Part shown: one piece after another, positions 1 to 7,867 of the stretch
How the letters are laid out: each line of letters opens with the position of its first letter
Numbering within the stretch: the first letter of the stretch is position 1
Assembly (NCBI GenBank): GCA_022824025.1
Contig: JAJEBF010000004.1
Span: 1 to 64,000 of the forward strand
Length of the DNA: 64,000 nt
Direction of reading: 5' to 3'
Source: Caldilineaceae bacterium
Lineage (GTDB): Bacteria > Chloroflexota > Anaerolineae > Caldilineales > Caldilineaceae
Program-made: the position numbers and the translations under genes
Notes under the pieces: generated by a model
Told to the model about the DNA's origin: nothing
The model's database searches: none
Seen by the model: only the letters and a program-made list of their open reading frames with translations

Positions 1-375
1 CTTCTGCCTCCGGTCATGCGAACGACGAGCCGTCTTCCCATCGATCGCCAGCAACTGTCCCTGCGTCAATTCATGCAAATGCTGCACCCATTTCACAAAG
101 CAGGCCTCAAACTTCTCCGCATCCAGCATGGCAAAGACGCGGCCAAAGGTGTCATGCGATGGAATTCCGTTCGGTATTCCCAGCAGCGCCTCCAACCACT
201 CCCGTTTGGCCTGTCCAAAATCCTCTACCTCGACCCAGTTGTCCGCTCCACATATGACTGCGCATATCGCAATCACGATGATGTCGCTTAAGCGATGGAT
301 CCTTGTGCGTTCAACACGAGGATCTTCTAATTCCTCAAAGTGTTCAACCAGTGATACGACCTTTCTATCCGCCAT
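1..375 (-). CDS. ISAs1-family transposase, N-terminal part
   Basis: This open frame enters from the left edge and has no stop in the window. 125 codons are visible from the ATG at 375, which is preceded by a G-rich ribosome site (AAGGGGGG) about 3 nt upstream. The N-terminus contains the blocks HFEELEDPRVERTR, ICGADNW and GIPSHDTFGRVF, then LLAIDGKTARRS at the cut end. These are typical of ISAs1/H-repeat DDE transposases; the Asp of AIDGK is expected to be the first catalytic Asp. The remaining catalytic residues are beyond the edge. Small plus-strand frames over the same bases are antisense noise. Family assignment is confident; whether the enzyme is active is unknown. Confidence 0.85.
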   Translation of the reverse strand, partial: MADRKVVSLVEHFEELEDPRVERTRIHRLSDIIVIAICAVICGADNWVEVEDFGQAKREWLEALLGIPNGIPSHDTFGRVFAMLDAEKFEACFVKWVQHLHELTQGQLLAIDGKTARRSHDRRQK

Positions 376-476
376 GAGTCCCCCCTTGTCTGGTGAAAGG
401 ACTCTCGATCGTATCAAATCGTCTCTATTCCGTCATCTTACCCATTTTTCAACCCAATTTAGATGCGATTGCCCTG
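1..476 (-). mobile_element. ISAs1-family insertion sequence, cut by window edge
   Basis: A transposase gene reads leftward out of the window. About 100 nt before its start, at 461-476, lies a sequence that on the minus strand reads CAGGGCAATCGCATCT, which resembles the terminal inverted repeats of ISAs1-family elements. I take 476 as the outer end on this side. The other inverted repeat and any target duplication lie outside the window, so the size and intactness of the element cannot be judged. The element abuts the 3' side of the aminotransferase gene, which is left whole. Confidence 0.72.
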
Positions 477-611
477 CATGTCGCCCCCTTTGCAAGGTCC
501 ATCCCTTTCTTCCCTCGCTGCACTGCCAGCAATTTGCATGGTTGAGCCGCCCAGTTCCGGCAAGAACTGTGGCGAAGGATTTCTTGTGATGGACCCTCTT
601 AGGAAAAGTAT

Positions 612-1904
612 CTACAGAGTGGACAGAAATTCCTGGAAACGGGCAAGGACCTCGTTCATACCCGTGTGGTGGTCCCGCATCAGCGCTTCCTCATCAATCG
701 CACTATCAGCCAGTTCGATCATCGCGGCCGACTTCTCATCGGTCTCCAGGTCGATGTAGCTGGTCGACAGGCGAAGCGACAGCTCCGTCGCCGGCGTCCC
801 GAAGTCCGTCCCGGGCAGGGTGGCAATCCTCCATTCGTCCAACAGGTATCTGGCCAGTTCGACCGATGTGCGCACGCCACGCTGGGCCAGTTGCGCGCGC
901 CAGTGGTCGAAGTTGGGAAAGAGGTAAAACCCGCCCATCGGTTCCGCGCAGGAGACGTCGAGCTCGCACAGGCCCTGCCACAGGTAGCGGGTGCGGGCGC
1001 CGTGCAGGGCAGTGCATTTTGCGATGTACGCGGCAAGATCGGCGTCCTCGGAATAGGCTGTCACCGCGGCATACTGGATCGGCGCGGACGCGGAGGACCA
1101 GAGCTCGCTGCCGACCTTGGCCGCGGCCTGAAGCAGCTCCTGACCGCCTTCCCCCTGCGGCACAATTGCCGTGCCCAGACGCCAGCCGCCGAGGGAGAGA
1201 TGCTTGCTCTTCCCCCCAAGCACGACCGTTCCCTCCGGATAGTAACGGCTGATCGAGACGTGCTCGCGGCCAAACGCCGTCAACCCGTAGATCTCGTCTG
1301 AGAGGACCAGGACCTTGTATTGCCGGCAGATTTCGGCAACGTCAGCGAGCAGCCCCGGCTCAAATATCTGTCCCGTCGGATTGCTCGGACTGTTCAGTAT
1401 CAGAATGTGCTGTTCGTGGGGAGAAGTGTTCAGGATCCGCCGCAGCCTGTCCGGATGCAGGCGATGGCAGTCTTGCGGGGTTGCTTCGATTCGCAATACG
1501 GGACGATTGAACAGCCGGGATTGCGGCTCATAGCTTACCCAGGAGGGGGTAGGCAGAATGGTGGCGCCGGCAGTCGCCATCTGGAACGCAAACAGCAGGG
1601 CCTTGCTGCCCGGCGCTACGATCACCTGGTCGGCGCTGACCTCGCATTTGAGCTGCCGGGCGTGAAAGTCTGCGACCGCCTGTCTGAGTCCCGGGATCCC
1701 CGCGCTGGGCAGGTAGCTCTGGCGAGAGGCGTGTTCGACCAGCGCGCGGACGATTTTTGGATGGGCAGGAAAACGGGACTCGCCGAATCCCAGGTGGTAA
1801 ACGTTCTCGCCCCTGGCCCACATCTGCCGCACGCGTTCGTTGATATACAGGGTGGGAGAGGGCGCTAACCGGCCGCCAAGGGAAGAGGAGAGTGAGAATT
1901 TCAC
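612..1904 (-). CDS. PLP-dependent class I/II aminotransferase
   Basis: A 430-residue fold-type I aminotransferase of the aspartate/aromatic aminotransferase group, cytosolic, expected to move an amino group from an amino acid to a 2-oxo acid with pyridoxal phosphate. Visible signatures are LGFGESRFPAHP near the N-terminus, NSPSNPTGQIF in the middle, SDEIYG, and the cofactor region GGKSKHLSLGGWRLG, where the Lys after Ser is the likely Schiff-base residue and the Arg binds phosphate. The start is GTG (1902-1904) with no clear Shine-Dalgarno, so the N-terminus is uncertain. It begins 33 nt after the livF stop on the same strand and is probably the last gene of the transporter operon, so its substrate may be an amino acid imported by that system. 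That link is inference. Confidence 0.85.
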   Translation of the reverse strand: MKFSLSSSLGGRLAPSPTLYINERVRQMWARGENVYHLGFGESRFPAHPKIVRALVEHASRQSYLPSAGIPGLRQAVADFHARQLKCEVSADQVIVAPGSKALLFAFQMATAGATILPTPSWVSYEPQSRLFNRPVLRIEATPQDCHRLHPDRLRRILNTSPHEQHILILNSPSNPTGQIFEPGLLADVAEICRQYKVLVLSDEIYGLTAFGREHVSISRYYPEGTVVLGGKSKHLSLGGWRLGTAIVPQGEGGQELLQAAAKVGSELWSSASAPIQYAAVTAYSEDADLAAYIAKCTALHGARTRYLWQGLCELDVSCAEPMGGFYLFPNFDHWRAQLAQRGVRTSVELARYLLDEWRIATLPGTDFGTPATELSLRLSTSYIDLETDEKSAAMIELADSAIDEEALMRDHHTGMNEVLARFQEFLSTL

Positions 1905-1937
1905 TTGCTGTTTTCGCTGTTTTGCGGGGAGCCGGCC

Positions 1938-2642
1938 TTATCCAACCCAGAATGCTTTTTCGAGGTCGGTGAAATCTTCAGCCGGTCCCTGGAACTTATT
2001 GCGTCCCAATTCCAGCACATAGACATAGTCGGCAATCTTCAGGGCGGAGCGAATCTCCTGGTCCACCAGGAGGATCGTCAGACCGTCGCGGTCGCGGAGG
2101 TCCACCAGCATCTGATAGACCTCTTCCGATAGCAGCTTCGCCAGGCCCGCGGTCGGCTCATCCACCAGGATCAGCTTCGGATCGGTCATGAGTGTGCGGC
2201 CAATTTCGACCATCCGCTGCATCCCGCCGGATAGTTCACCGGCATTGGATTTGCGGCGCGGCTTCAGATCGGGGAAGCGCTCGTAGTTTTCCGCCAGCTT
2301 TTGTTTGATACGGTTCTTGTCGTTCTTGAATGTCCACGCGCCCAGCTCCAGATTCTCCTCCACCGACATGAAGCGAAAGACGCCGGGTTGCTGAGGAATA
2401 TAGGAGATGCCCATGTTGATGCGTTCGTGCGTGGGCACGTCGATGATATCCTCGTCGTCAAGGCGAATCTGCCCCTGGTTGGGGCGCAGGAAGCCGTATA
2501 TCGCCTTGAGCATCGTGGACTTGCCAACGCCGTTGGCGCCGAGAATGGTGGTGATCTTTCCGCCCTCAGCCTGCATGGTGACGCCCTGCAGGATGTTCAG
2601 ATCGCGGTAATATCCGACGTAAAGGTCATTGATCTCTAGCAT
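1938..2642 (-). CDS. livF: Branched-chain amino acid/amide-type ABC transporter ATPase (LivF-like)
   Basis: A 234-residue ATP-binding subunit of a hydrophobic/branched-chain amino acid or urea-amide importer. It has Walker A GANGVGKST near residue 35, the ABC signature LSGGMQRM, and Walker B LILVDEPTAGL followed by the H-loop region, here LVDQEI. The short length and absence of the extra C-terminal stretch seen in LivG fit LivF/UrtE. It starts 2 nt after the stop of the LivG-like gene, so the two are co-translated and should form the ATPase heterodimer on the inner face of the membrane. The final residues EKAFWVG are typical of the family. The transported substrate cannot be read from this subunit. 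Confidence 0.92.
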   Translation of the reverse strand: MLEINDLYVGYYRDLNILQGVTMQAEGGKITTILGANGVGKSTMLKAIYGFLRPNQGQIRLDDEDIIDVPTHERINMGISYIPQQPGVFRFMSVEENLELGAWTFKNDKNRIKQKLAENYERFPDLKPRRKSNAGELSGGMQRMVEIGRTLMTDPKLILVDEPTAGLAKLLSEEVYQMLVDLRDRDGLTILLVDQEIRSALKIADYVYVLELGRNKFQGPAEDFTDLEKAFWVG

Positions 2643-2644
2643 CG

Positions 2645-3367
2645 CTATTCGTCCTCACCCAGGTAGGCCGCTTTCACCTCCGGGTCTTCGCGCACCACCT
2701 CAGGGTCGCCGTCGGCAATCAGGTCACCGTAGTTCAGAACCAGCAGGCGCCGGCTCAGCGTGAAAATCGTGTCCATATCGTGGCTGATAATAATGAATGC
2801 CTTGCCCTGCGCGTTGATTTCCGTAATGTATCGGTAGATGACCTCCATCAGCCGGGGATGGACGCCGGCAAAAGGCTCGTCCAAAATGATCATCTGGGGG
2901 TCGAGCATCAGGAGCCGGCCGAGCTCCAGCAGTTTCTGCTGGCCTCCCGAGAGCGCGCGTGCGTATTCGTTGCGCAGGTGGGCGATCGTCAGGAAGTCCA
3001 GCACCTCCTGCGCCTTCTCCTCAAAATCGCGCTGGCGGGCGGTGGCCCGCATCGCCATCGCGGGGATGAGCAGATTTTCCAGCACTGTCATGCGGCGAAA
3101 TGCCCGGGTAACCTGAAAGGTGCGGCCAAGACCGGCCCTGGCAACGCCGTACGGGGGACGCGTGTCGATCCTTTCACCGTTCATATAGACCGTGCCGCTC
3201 GTAGGTTTAAGCGCGCCGTCAAGTATGTTTGTCAGTGTCGTCTTGCCAGCGCCGTTGGGGCCGATCAGGCCGATCAGTTCCGGCCCCTCCACGGTGAAGG
3301 AGACGTCCTTGAGCACCTCAAGGCCGCCAAAGTTCTTGTAAATGCTGTTCGCGGTCAATTCCAGCAT
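2645..3367 (-). CDS. livG: Branched-chain amino acid/amide-type ABC transporter ATPase (LivG-like)
   Basis: A 240-residue second ATPase of the importer. Walker A is GPNGAGKTT, the signature is ALSGGQQKLLELG, Walker B is MIILDEPFAGV, and the switch His lies in ISHDMD. The segment RTFQVTRAFRRMTVLENL, between Walker A and the signature, is typical of LivG/UrtD proteins, which are longer than LivF. The gene lies 31 nt after the livM-like stop and 2 nt before livF. It works with the LivF-like subunit to drive transport through the two permeases encoded upstream. The ribosome site is weak, and expression probably depends on coupling within the operon. Confidence 0.92.
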   Translation of the reverse strand: MLELTANSIYKNFGGLEVLKDVSFTVEGPELIGLIGPNGAGKTTLTNILDGALKPTSGTVYMNGERIDTRPPYGVARAGLGRTFQVTRAFRRMTVLENLLIPAMAMRATARQRDFEEKAQEVLDFLTIAHLRNEYARALSGGQQKLLELGRLLMLDPQMIILDEPFAGVHPRLMEVIYRYITEINAQGKAFIIISHDMDTIFTLSRRLLVLNYGDLIADGDPEVVREDPEVKAAYLGEDE

Positions 3368-3398
3368 ATTTTACTACCGCCTGTCAGTTTCAGACCGT

Positions 3399-4679
3399 TC
3401 ATTTGGTGTTGCCTGTGGAAACCACCCTCTCCCCTTCTTCATTCTCTTCTCCCACTTCTGCCTCGTCCTCCATCAGCTCTTCCTCTTCTGCGCGAATCGA
3501 TACGGTCTCCTCGGCGACGCCGCCGCGACTGATCCGTTCGAGAATCGGGAAGAGGAGCCCGTTGCGCTGGAATCGCAAAGTCAGCATGAGCAGCAGGCCG
3601 AAAAAGACGAGCCGCCACAGAGTCATGTCGATGAGAATCGGACCGATCGCTACATTCGTACGCAGCAGCTCCAGAACGAAGGTGATGATGATGGCGCCGA
3701 CCGATGCCGTGTAGATGTTCTCCAGGCCGCCGATCACGGCCATTGCGATCACCAGCGACATCTGCAGAATGATCAGGGTATTTGGGGTGATGATGCCGAT
3801 ATAGTGGCCCTGCAAGGCGCCCGCGGCCGCGGCAAGTGTGCTGGTGACCACAAATACCAGGACCTTGTAGCGCACGATGTTGACGCCCAGGGCAGCCGCG
3901 GCCTCTTCGTCTTCGCGAATGGCGCGAACAAACAGGCCGAACCGGGACCCTGCCAGCCACGTCATCAGCGCCATCGCGAAGAGGAACAGGAACAGCATCG
4001 CGTAATACGGCGGAATCTTGCTCGTCGAACTGAAGCCCAGGATCCCGGCGGGAAATAGCGGCACCAGCTCCAAACCGCTCTGGCCCTCGGTGATCGGAAT
4101 CTCCGCGCTGATCGAGGCCCGTAGAATCTCAGAGAAACCGATCGTAAACAGTGCCAGATATGTGCTGCGCAATCGCAGAACCAGCCAGCCAACCAGCAGG
4201 CCGAAGACGGCCCCCATGACCAGGCCCATGGCGATGCTTGCCCATACGGGGGGAAAGACGATCAAAGTGCCGGCGGGGAGGGTCTCCGCCTTGGCCATGT
4301 CGAGACAGGTCTCGTCGATCGTCCCTACGCGGCGAATGTTCAGAACGACGAGCCACCAGTTGCCAGGCAACGGGATGTCTGTGCAAAGCTCAGAAGGGGC
4401 GGTCGTGAAACGGATGAACTTGCCAATCAGGCCGGATGTATAGCCTCCGATCGCCATGAACGCCATGTGGCCAAAGGAAAATTGTCCGGCGTATCCGGCC
4501 AGGAGTGACCAGCTGGAGGCCAGGATCGCGTAGAAAAAGGCCGTGATGGCCAGGTGCATAAAGTAGCTGTTCAGGACGAGGGGGCCTACGCCGCCCATTT
4601 CTGACGACGCCAGCGGAAGGAGGACCAGTATGACGACGGCAATCGAGCCTGAAACGCGATATAGAGCGGCTGGATTCAT
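3399..4679 (-). CDS. livM: Branched-chain amino acid/amide-type ABC permease (LivM-like)
   Basis: A 426-residue inner-membrane permease. The conserved LivM block SLLAGYAGQFSFGHMAFMAIGGY is visible near residue 60, with many hydrophobic helices after it, and the EAA-like loop RAIREDEEAAAALGVN near residue 265 that should contact the ATPases. Two departures from a plain LivM are seen. An extra hydrophilic loop of about 50 residues follows the first conserved block (region of GNWWLVVLNIRRVG), and an acidic tail of about 45 residues rich in Glu follows the last helix. The ATG overlaps the stop of the LivH-like gene (ATGA), so translation is coupled. Substrate range is unknown. Confidence 0.9.
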   Translation of the reverse strand: MNPAALYRVSGSIAVVILVLLPLASSEMGGVGPLVLNSYFMHLAITAFFYAILASSWSLLAGYAGQFSFGHMAFMAIGGYTSGLIGKFIRFTTAPSELCTDIPLPGNWWLVVLNIRRVGTIDETCLDMAKAETLPAGTLIVFPPVWASIAMGLVMGAVFGLLVGWLVLRLRSTYLALFTIGFSEILRASISAEIPITEGQSGLELVPLFPAGILGFSSTSKIPPYYAMLFLFLFAMALMTWLAGSRFGLFVRAIREDEEAAAALGVNIVRYKVLVFVVTSTLAAAAGALQGHYIGIITPNTLIILQMSLVIAMAVIGGLENIYTASVGAIIITFVLELLRTNVAIGPILIDMTLWRLVFFGLLLMLTLRFQRNGLLFPILERISRGGVAEETVSIRAEEEELMEDEAEVGEENEEGERVVSTGNTK

Positions 4680-5917
4680 AGCTCGCGCCCAAAGAGACCC
4701 GTCGGCTTAAGTAGGAGAACCAGTGTCAGGATGACCATGCCGTAGGCAGGGATGTAGGCGGCTGCACGCGTCGCGTCGGGGATGCAGCCGGTTCCCGCGG
4801 CCTCCACCAGACCAACGATCAGGCCGCCAAGAAATGCGCCCGGCAGGCTGCCCATGCCGCCGAGTACGATGATGACGAAGGAGCGTGCCGCCGCCGGGAT
4901 GCCCACCTGGGGCAGCCAGGAGAAGACCTGTACCAGCGAAGCGCCGGAAAGCCCAGCCAGCATCGCGCCCATGCTGAAGGCCAGCGTATTCATCGAGTTG
5001 GGATTGATTCCGGTAACAGCCGCCGCCTGTCTGTCCTGGCTGACGGCGCGCAGGGCCTTGCCGACCCATGTGCGATAGAGGAACCAGAGCAGGGCCGCCA
5101 GCATCATCAGAGCCAGGACCGCGGCAGTGAAGCGGGGATTGGGTACCGAAATCGCGTCAAAGATGGTGACATTTCCAGGCGTCGTCGTGAGCAGCGCGCC
5201 GGATTCAGCCGGGATCTCCACGCGCGGAAATGGGAAGAACCGTTGCGCCTTCACCGGAACAGCGGACGTAAGCGCCTGCGTAAAATACTGAAGAAAAAAG
5301 GCAAGCCCAAACGTCACCAGGATCGCGTACTCCGTCGGACGTTCTATCTCGCCGCTGCCCATCGGACGCAGGAAGATCAGCTCAAATACATAGCCGATGG
5401 CGAAGGTCACAACACAACTTGCCAGGATCGCGACGATGGGTGACACACCCGGAATCCATTGGGCCGACATGAAATATGTGACCATTCCGCCAATCATGTA
5501 GAACTCGCCGTGCGCAAAACTGACGACACCCAAAATCGAGAAGATCAGCGTCAGGCCCAGCGCCATCAGCCCGTAGATGATGCCGATGACAATTCCGTTG
5601 GCCAGCTGGGAAATGACGAATCCGCCATTGACGACACAGAGGTTATCGGGATCGGCGAGAGCGAACGCGGCGATGAAGATGCCGACAACCAGGGCAATGG
5701 AAATTCCGATCAGGCGGTTGGTGATTTTAGGTGTGGCGAGCCAGAGCGGGAGGAGGCTGAAGGGTCCCAGGGCGGCGCCGATCACCGCCCCGCCAAAGGA
5801 CGCCTGGGAGATTTCCAGGTCCTTGCGGGCATAGATGCGCGGAGTGATAACGCCGCCGAGGGCGCCCCAGAAGAGAATCCACAGTAGAGCCCATCCGAAG
5901 ATTGCCGCGTTTTCCAT
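4676..5917 (-). CDS. livH: Branched-chain amino acid/amide-type ABC permease (LivH-like) with extra N-terminal membrane domain
   Basis: A 413-residue permease whose last ~310 residues match LivH: LANGIVIGIIYGLMALGLTLIF, then GVVSFAHGEFYMIGG, and the cytoplasmic loop LRAVSQDRQAAAVTGIN that meets the ATPases. The first ~100 residues are an addition to the family's usual ~290-residue length and hold about three hydrophobic helices (roughly residues 5-25, 42-62 and 70-90). The ATG at 5917 opens this extension; no ATG with a good ribosome site is obvious at the usual LivH start, so the extension is probably real. It is the first permease gene, 164 nt after the binding-protein gene, and overlaps livM by 4 nt. 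Confidence 0.88.
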   Translation of the reverse strand: MENAAIFGWALLWILFWGALGGVITPRIYARKDLEISQASFGGAVIGAALGPFSLLPLWLATPKITNRLIGISIALVVGIFIAAFALADPDNLCVVNGGFVISQLANGIVIGIIYGLMALGLTLIFSILGVVSFAHGEFYMIGGMVTYFMSAQWIPGVSPIVAILASCVVTFAIGYVFELIFLRPMGSGEIERPTEYAILVTFGLAFFLQYFTQALTSAVPVKAQRFFPFPRVEIPAESGALLTTTPGNVTIFDAISVPNPRFTAAVLALMMLAALLWFLYRTWVGKALRAVSQDRQAAAVTGINPNSMNTLAFSMGAMLAGLSGASLVQVFSWLPQVGIPAAARSFVIIVLGGMGSLPGAFLGGLIVGLVEAAGTGCIPDATRAAAYIPAYGMVILTLVLLLKPTGLFGREL

Positions 5918-6017
5918 GAGATGACTCAGAGCCTGGCCGGGCAGTGGGAGGGATTGGCCGTAGCCGTGTCAGGGAAGGAGCCGCCCCCAGCTACCTGCGA
6001 GGCGGCAAAACGGAAGG

Positions 6018-6044
6018 CAGGCAAGCCGGGGAATCGCTTGCCTG
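6018..6044 (-). other. Stem-loop between binding-protein and permease genes
   Basis: CAGGCAAGC (6018-6026) and GCTTGCCTG (6036-6044) form a perfect 9-bp stem with a 9-nt loop. It lies 38 nt after the binding-protein stop on the transcribed strand. No long U run follows, so it is more likely an mRNA-stabilising or partial-attenuation element that raises binding-protein mRNA over permease mRNA than a full terminator. The role is inference. Confidence 0.5.
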
Positions 6045-6081
6045 ACCTTCCAAGGTAGTTCAACTTACATTACTCAGAACG

Positions 6082-7437
6082 CTACTCCTGGCCGACAACA
6101 ATCGGAGCGCCGGTCTGGTATACGTCAGGATAGACCACAGTTGTCTCGGTCGCATCCTGGCCTTCGACCTGGTACTGCACAATCGTGATTGCGGGATCGG
6201 GGAACTGGTGCCACCACTTGGGATCCACGCCTGCCTGATCGGGTGTGTTGCTGCGATTGATCGGGAAGGTGATGGGGCCCAGCGCGCCCATGTGGTTGAT
6301 GTTTTCCAGGGCGTCGATGATGTCGCTCGGGTCGGTGGAGCCAGAGTCCTCGATGGCCTGCGCGATCAGCATGATCGAATCATAGGATGCCATCGCGTAG
6401 GATTCGATGTCATCCTTGCCCGTGCGGGCCGAGTACTCGGCGACGAGGGTCTGGGCGACATCGTTATAGAGCTGCTGAGGAAGGCCGATGCGGCGCACGA
6501 AGCAGTGGTTGCCGTCGGGCACATTTGTCCAGAAAGCATCGCTTACGAGCGAGACCTGGTTGCACATCGTTGGCACATCCTGCGGCCCGATACCGGCGTC
6601 GGCAGCCTGTTGGGTGAAGTTGTAGGAGGCTTCGCCGGTGGCAAGGGTTACGATCATGTCCGGGCTCTCGGCCTTGACGCGCTCGATGATGCCGGCGAAG
6701 TCCTGCGTGCCGATATCAACGCTAAATGTAACAGAGGCGATGCCAGCCTCGTCGAGCAGTGCCGTCGTGTTCTCCGCCGCGGGAATGCCGTAGTCGGTAT
6801 TCTCGGTGAGAATTACGATCTTGTCGAGCTTCATGCCATTCTCGTCTCGCAGCCACTGGATGAACTTGACATCCACCGTCGAGACTTCAGAGCTAAGGGG
6901 CGCGATGCGGAAAATCTCATCGTACTGAACGCTTGTGATGGTGTCGTTCCATGTCTCGGCAAAGACGATGGGGACGCCGTTGTCACGCGCGACCTCCTTG
7001 GCTGCCACGCCAACCGAGCTGTGGTAGCCGCCGCCGATGCCGACAACACCGTCCTGATTGATCAGGCGCTCAACAACGGCGGTGCCGCGTTCCGGCAGCC
7101 CCTCAGTGTCGACGATGATCAGTTCGACCGGCCGCCCCATGATGCCGCCGCGGGCATTCAACTCGTCGGCCGCGATCAGCATTGCCTCGCGCATGGCCTC
7201 GCCGCCAACGACAGCGCCGGGAGCGGAGAGCGGAGCGAGCGCGCCGATCTTGATCGGCTCCATCTCCATGTCGTCGGATTCTTCAGCCATCGGTTCTTCA
7301 GTTGGTTCGGGAGCCGCTTCCTCCGCTGCCGGTTCGGCTTCACCCACAGTCTCGGCCTGGGGCGCGCATCCTGCAAGCGCCAGCACCAGGATCAGTAGAG
7401 CGGCTGCTGTCCAGATTAGCCTTCGCCTCAATTTCAT
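6082..7437 (-). CDS. ABC transporter substrate-binding lipoprotein (Leu/Ile/Val-type), copy 1
   Basis: A 451-residue extracytoplasmic binding protein of the LivK type (Peripla_BP_6 fold). The start at 7437 is chosen because AAAGGAG lies 9 nt upstream; a longer frame to 7557 runs through the promoter region. A lipoprotein signal follows: positive MKLRRR, a hydrophobic run, and lipobox LAGC with the acylated Cys at residue 24. A Glu/Ala/Pro-rich linker of about 35 residues comes next, then the mature domain opening with IKIGALAPLSAPGAVVGGE and containing GGYHSSVGVAAKEVA. It heads the permease-ATPase operon. It is closely similar to the neighbouring copy 2. Ligand unknown: branched-chain amino acids, amides or urea are possible. 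Confidence 0.9.
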   Translation of the reverse strand: MKLRRRLIWTAAALLILVLALAGCAPQAETVGEAEPAAEEAAPEPTEEPMAEESDDMEMEPIKIGALAPLSAPGAVVGGEAMREAMLIAADELNARGGIMGRPVELIIVDTEGLPERGTAVVERLINQDGVVGIGGGYHSSVGVAAKEVARDNGVPIVFAETWNDTITSVQYDEIFRIAPLSSEVSTVDVKFIQWLRDENGMKLDKIVILTENTDYGIPAAENTTALLDEAGIASVTFSVDIGTQDFAGIIERVKAESPDMIVTLATGEASYNFTQQAADAGIGPQDVPTMCNQVSLVSDAFWTNVPDGNHCFVRRIGLPQQLYNDVAQTLVAEYSARTGKDDIESYAMASYDSIMLIAQAIEDSGSTDPSDIIDALENINHMGALGPITFPINRSNTPDQAGVDPKWWHQFPDPAITIVQYQVEGQDATETTVVYPDVYQTGAPIVVGQE

Positions 7438-7562
7438 AGTTCGTTTCTCCTTTGAATTAGAGGGTCCATCGTCCATGGATCGTATGGTCGAGAAGAGGAG
7501 ACCCCTTCCATTGAAAACCAAATCAGTCTGCAGCAGGACGTACCGGACGCCTGCCACGTTCT

Positions 7563-7591
7563 ATTATGAACCAGCAGAGGAGACATGTCAA
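7563..7591 (-). promoter_or_regulatory. Sigma70-type promoter for binding-protein copy 1
   Basis: On the minus strand TTGACA (7591-7586) and CATAAT (7568-7563) are separated by exactly 17 nt, a perfect -35 and a one-mismatch -10. The predicted start near 7556 gives a 5' leader of about 120 nt before the ATG at 7437. This implies that the copy 1 binding protein, and probably the rest of the transporter operon, can be transcribed independently of copy 2. Confidence 0.7.
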
Positions 7592-7736
7592 TGAATCCAG
7601 AGAGTGGAACGGCAGCGGTCCGAACCGGAGTTGTCCCTGGCCGGGCGAAGAAACACGCGCGAGAGGATGGAGCGGAGGAACAGAAAGAGGAACGCGGCGG
7701 CGCTTCTGAATGGAAGAATTTTTCGTGACAAAGGGC

Positions 7737-7761
7737 AGGGGCGCCCACAATGGACGCCCCT
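7737..7761 (-). other. GC-rich stem-loop after binding-protein copy 2
   Basis: AGGGGCG (7737-7743) pairs with CGCCCCT (7755-7761) across an 11-nt loop. It lies about 107 nt past the copy 2 stop and upstream of the copy 1 promoter. No U tract follows directly, so it is a weak terminator at best. Confidence 0.35.
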
Positions 7762-7867
7762 ATTGAGCGGCATTTCAGAATCGGAATGTTGTTTTCTGTG
7801 GCGAAAGCCTCGGGCCGATTGCGCCCATAGCCATCACTCGAGCTGCCCCTTATCGTCTACTGATAGT

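Larger units (their letters stand above)
7438..7867. other. Intergenic region between the two binding-protein genes
   Basis: 430 nt with no convincing gene. It carries the copy 1 promoter (7563-7591), a roughly 120-nt 5' leader for copy 1, and a GC-rich stem-loop near 7737-7761. Small frames on both strands here have no recognisable features. Confidence 0.6.

Noticed and set aside
1..589. Three plus-strand frames over the insertion sequence
   Set aside because: They are antisense to the transposase, whose protein sequence matches the ISAs1 family.
6208..7398. 396-codon plus-strand frame opposite binding-protein copy 1
   Set aside because: Antisense shadow caused by GC-rich codon bias.
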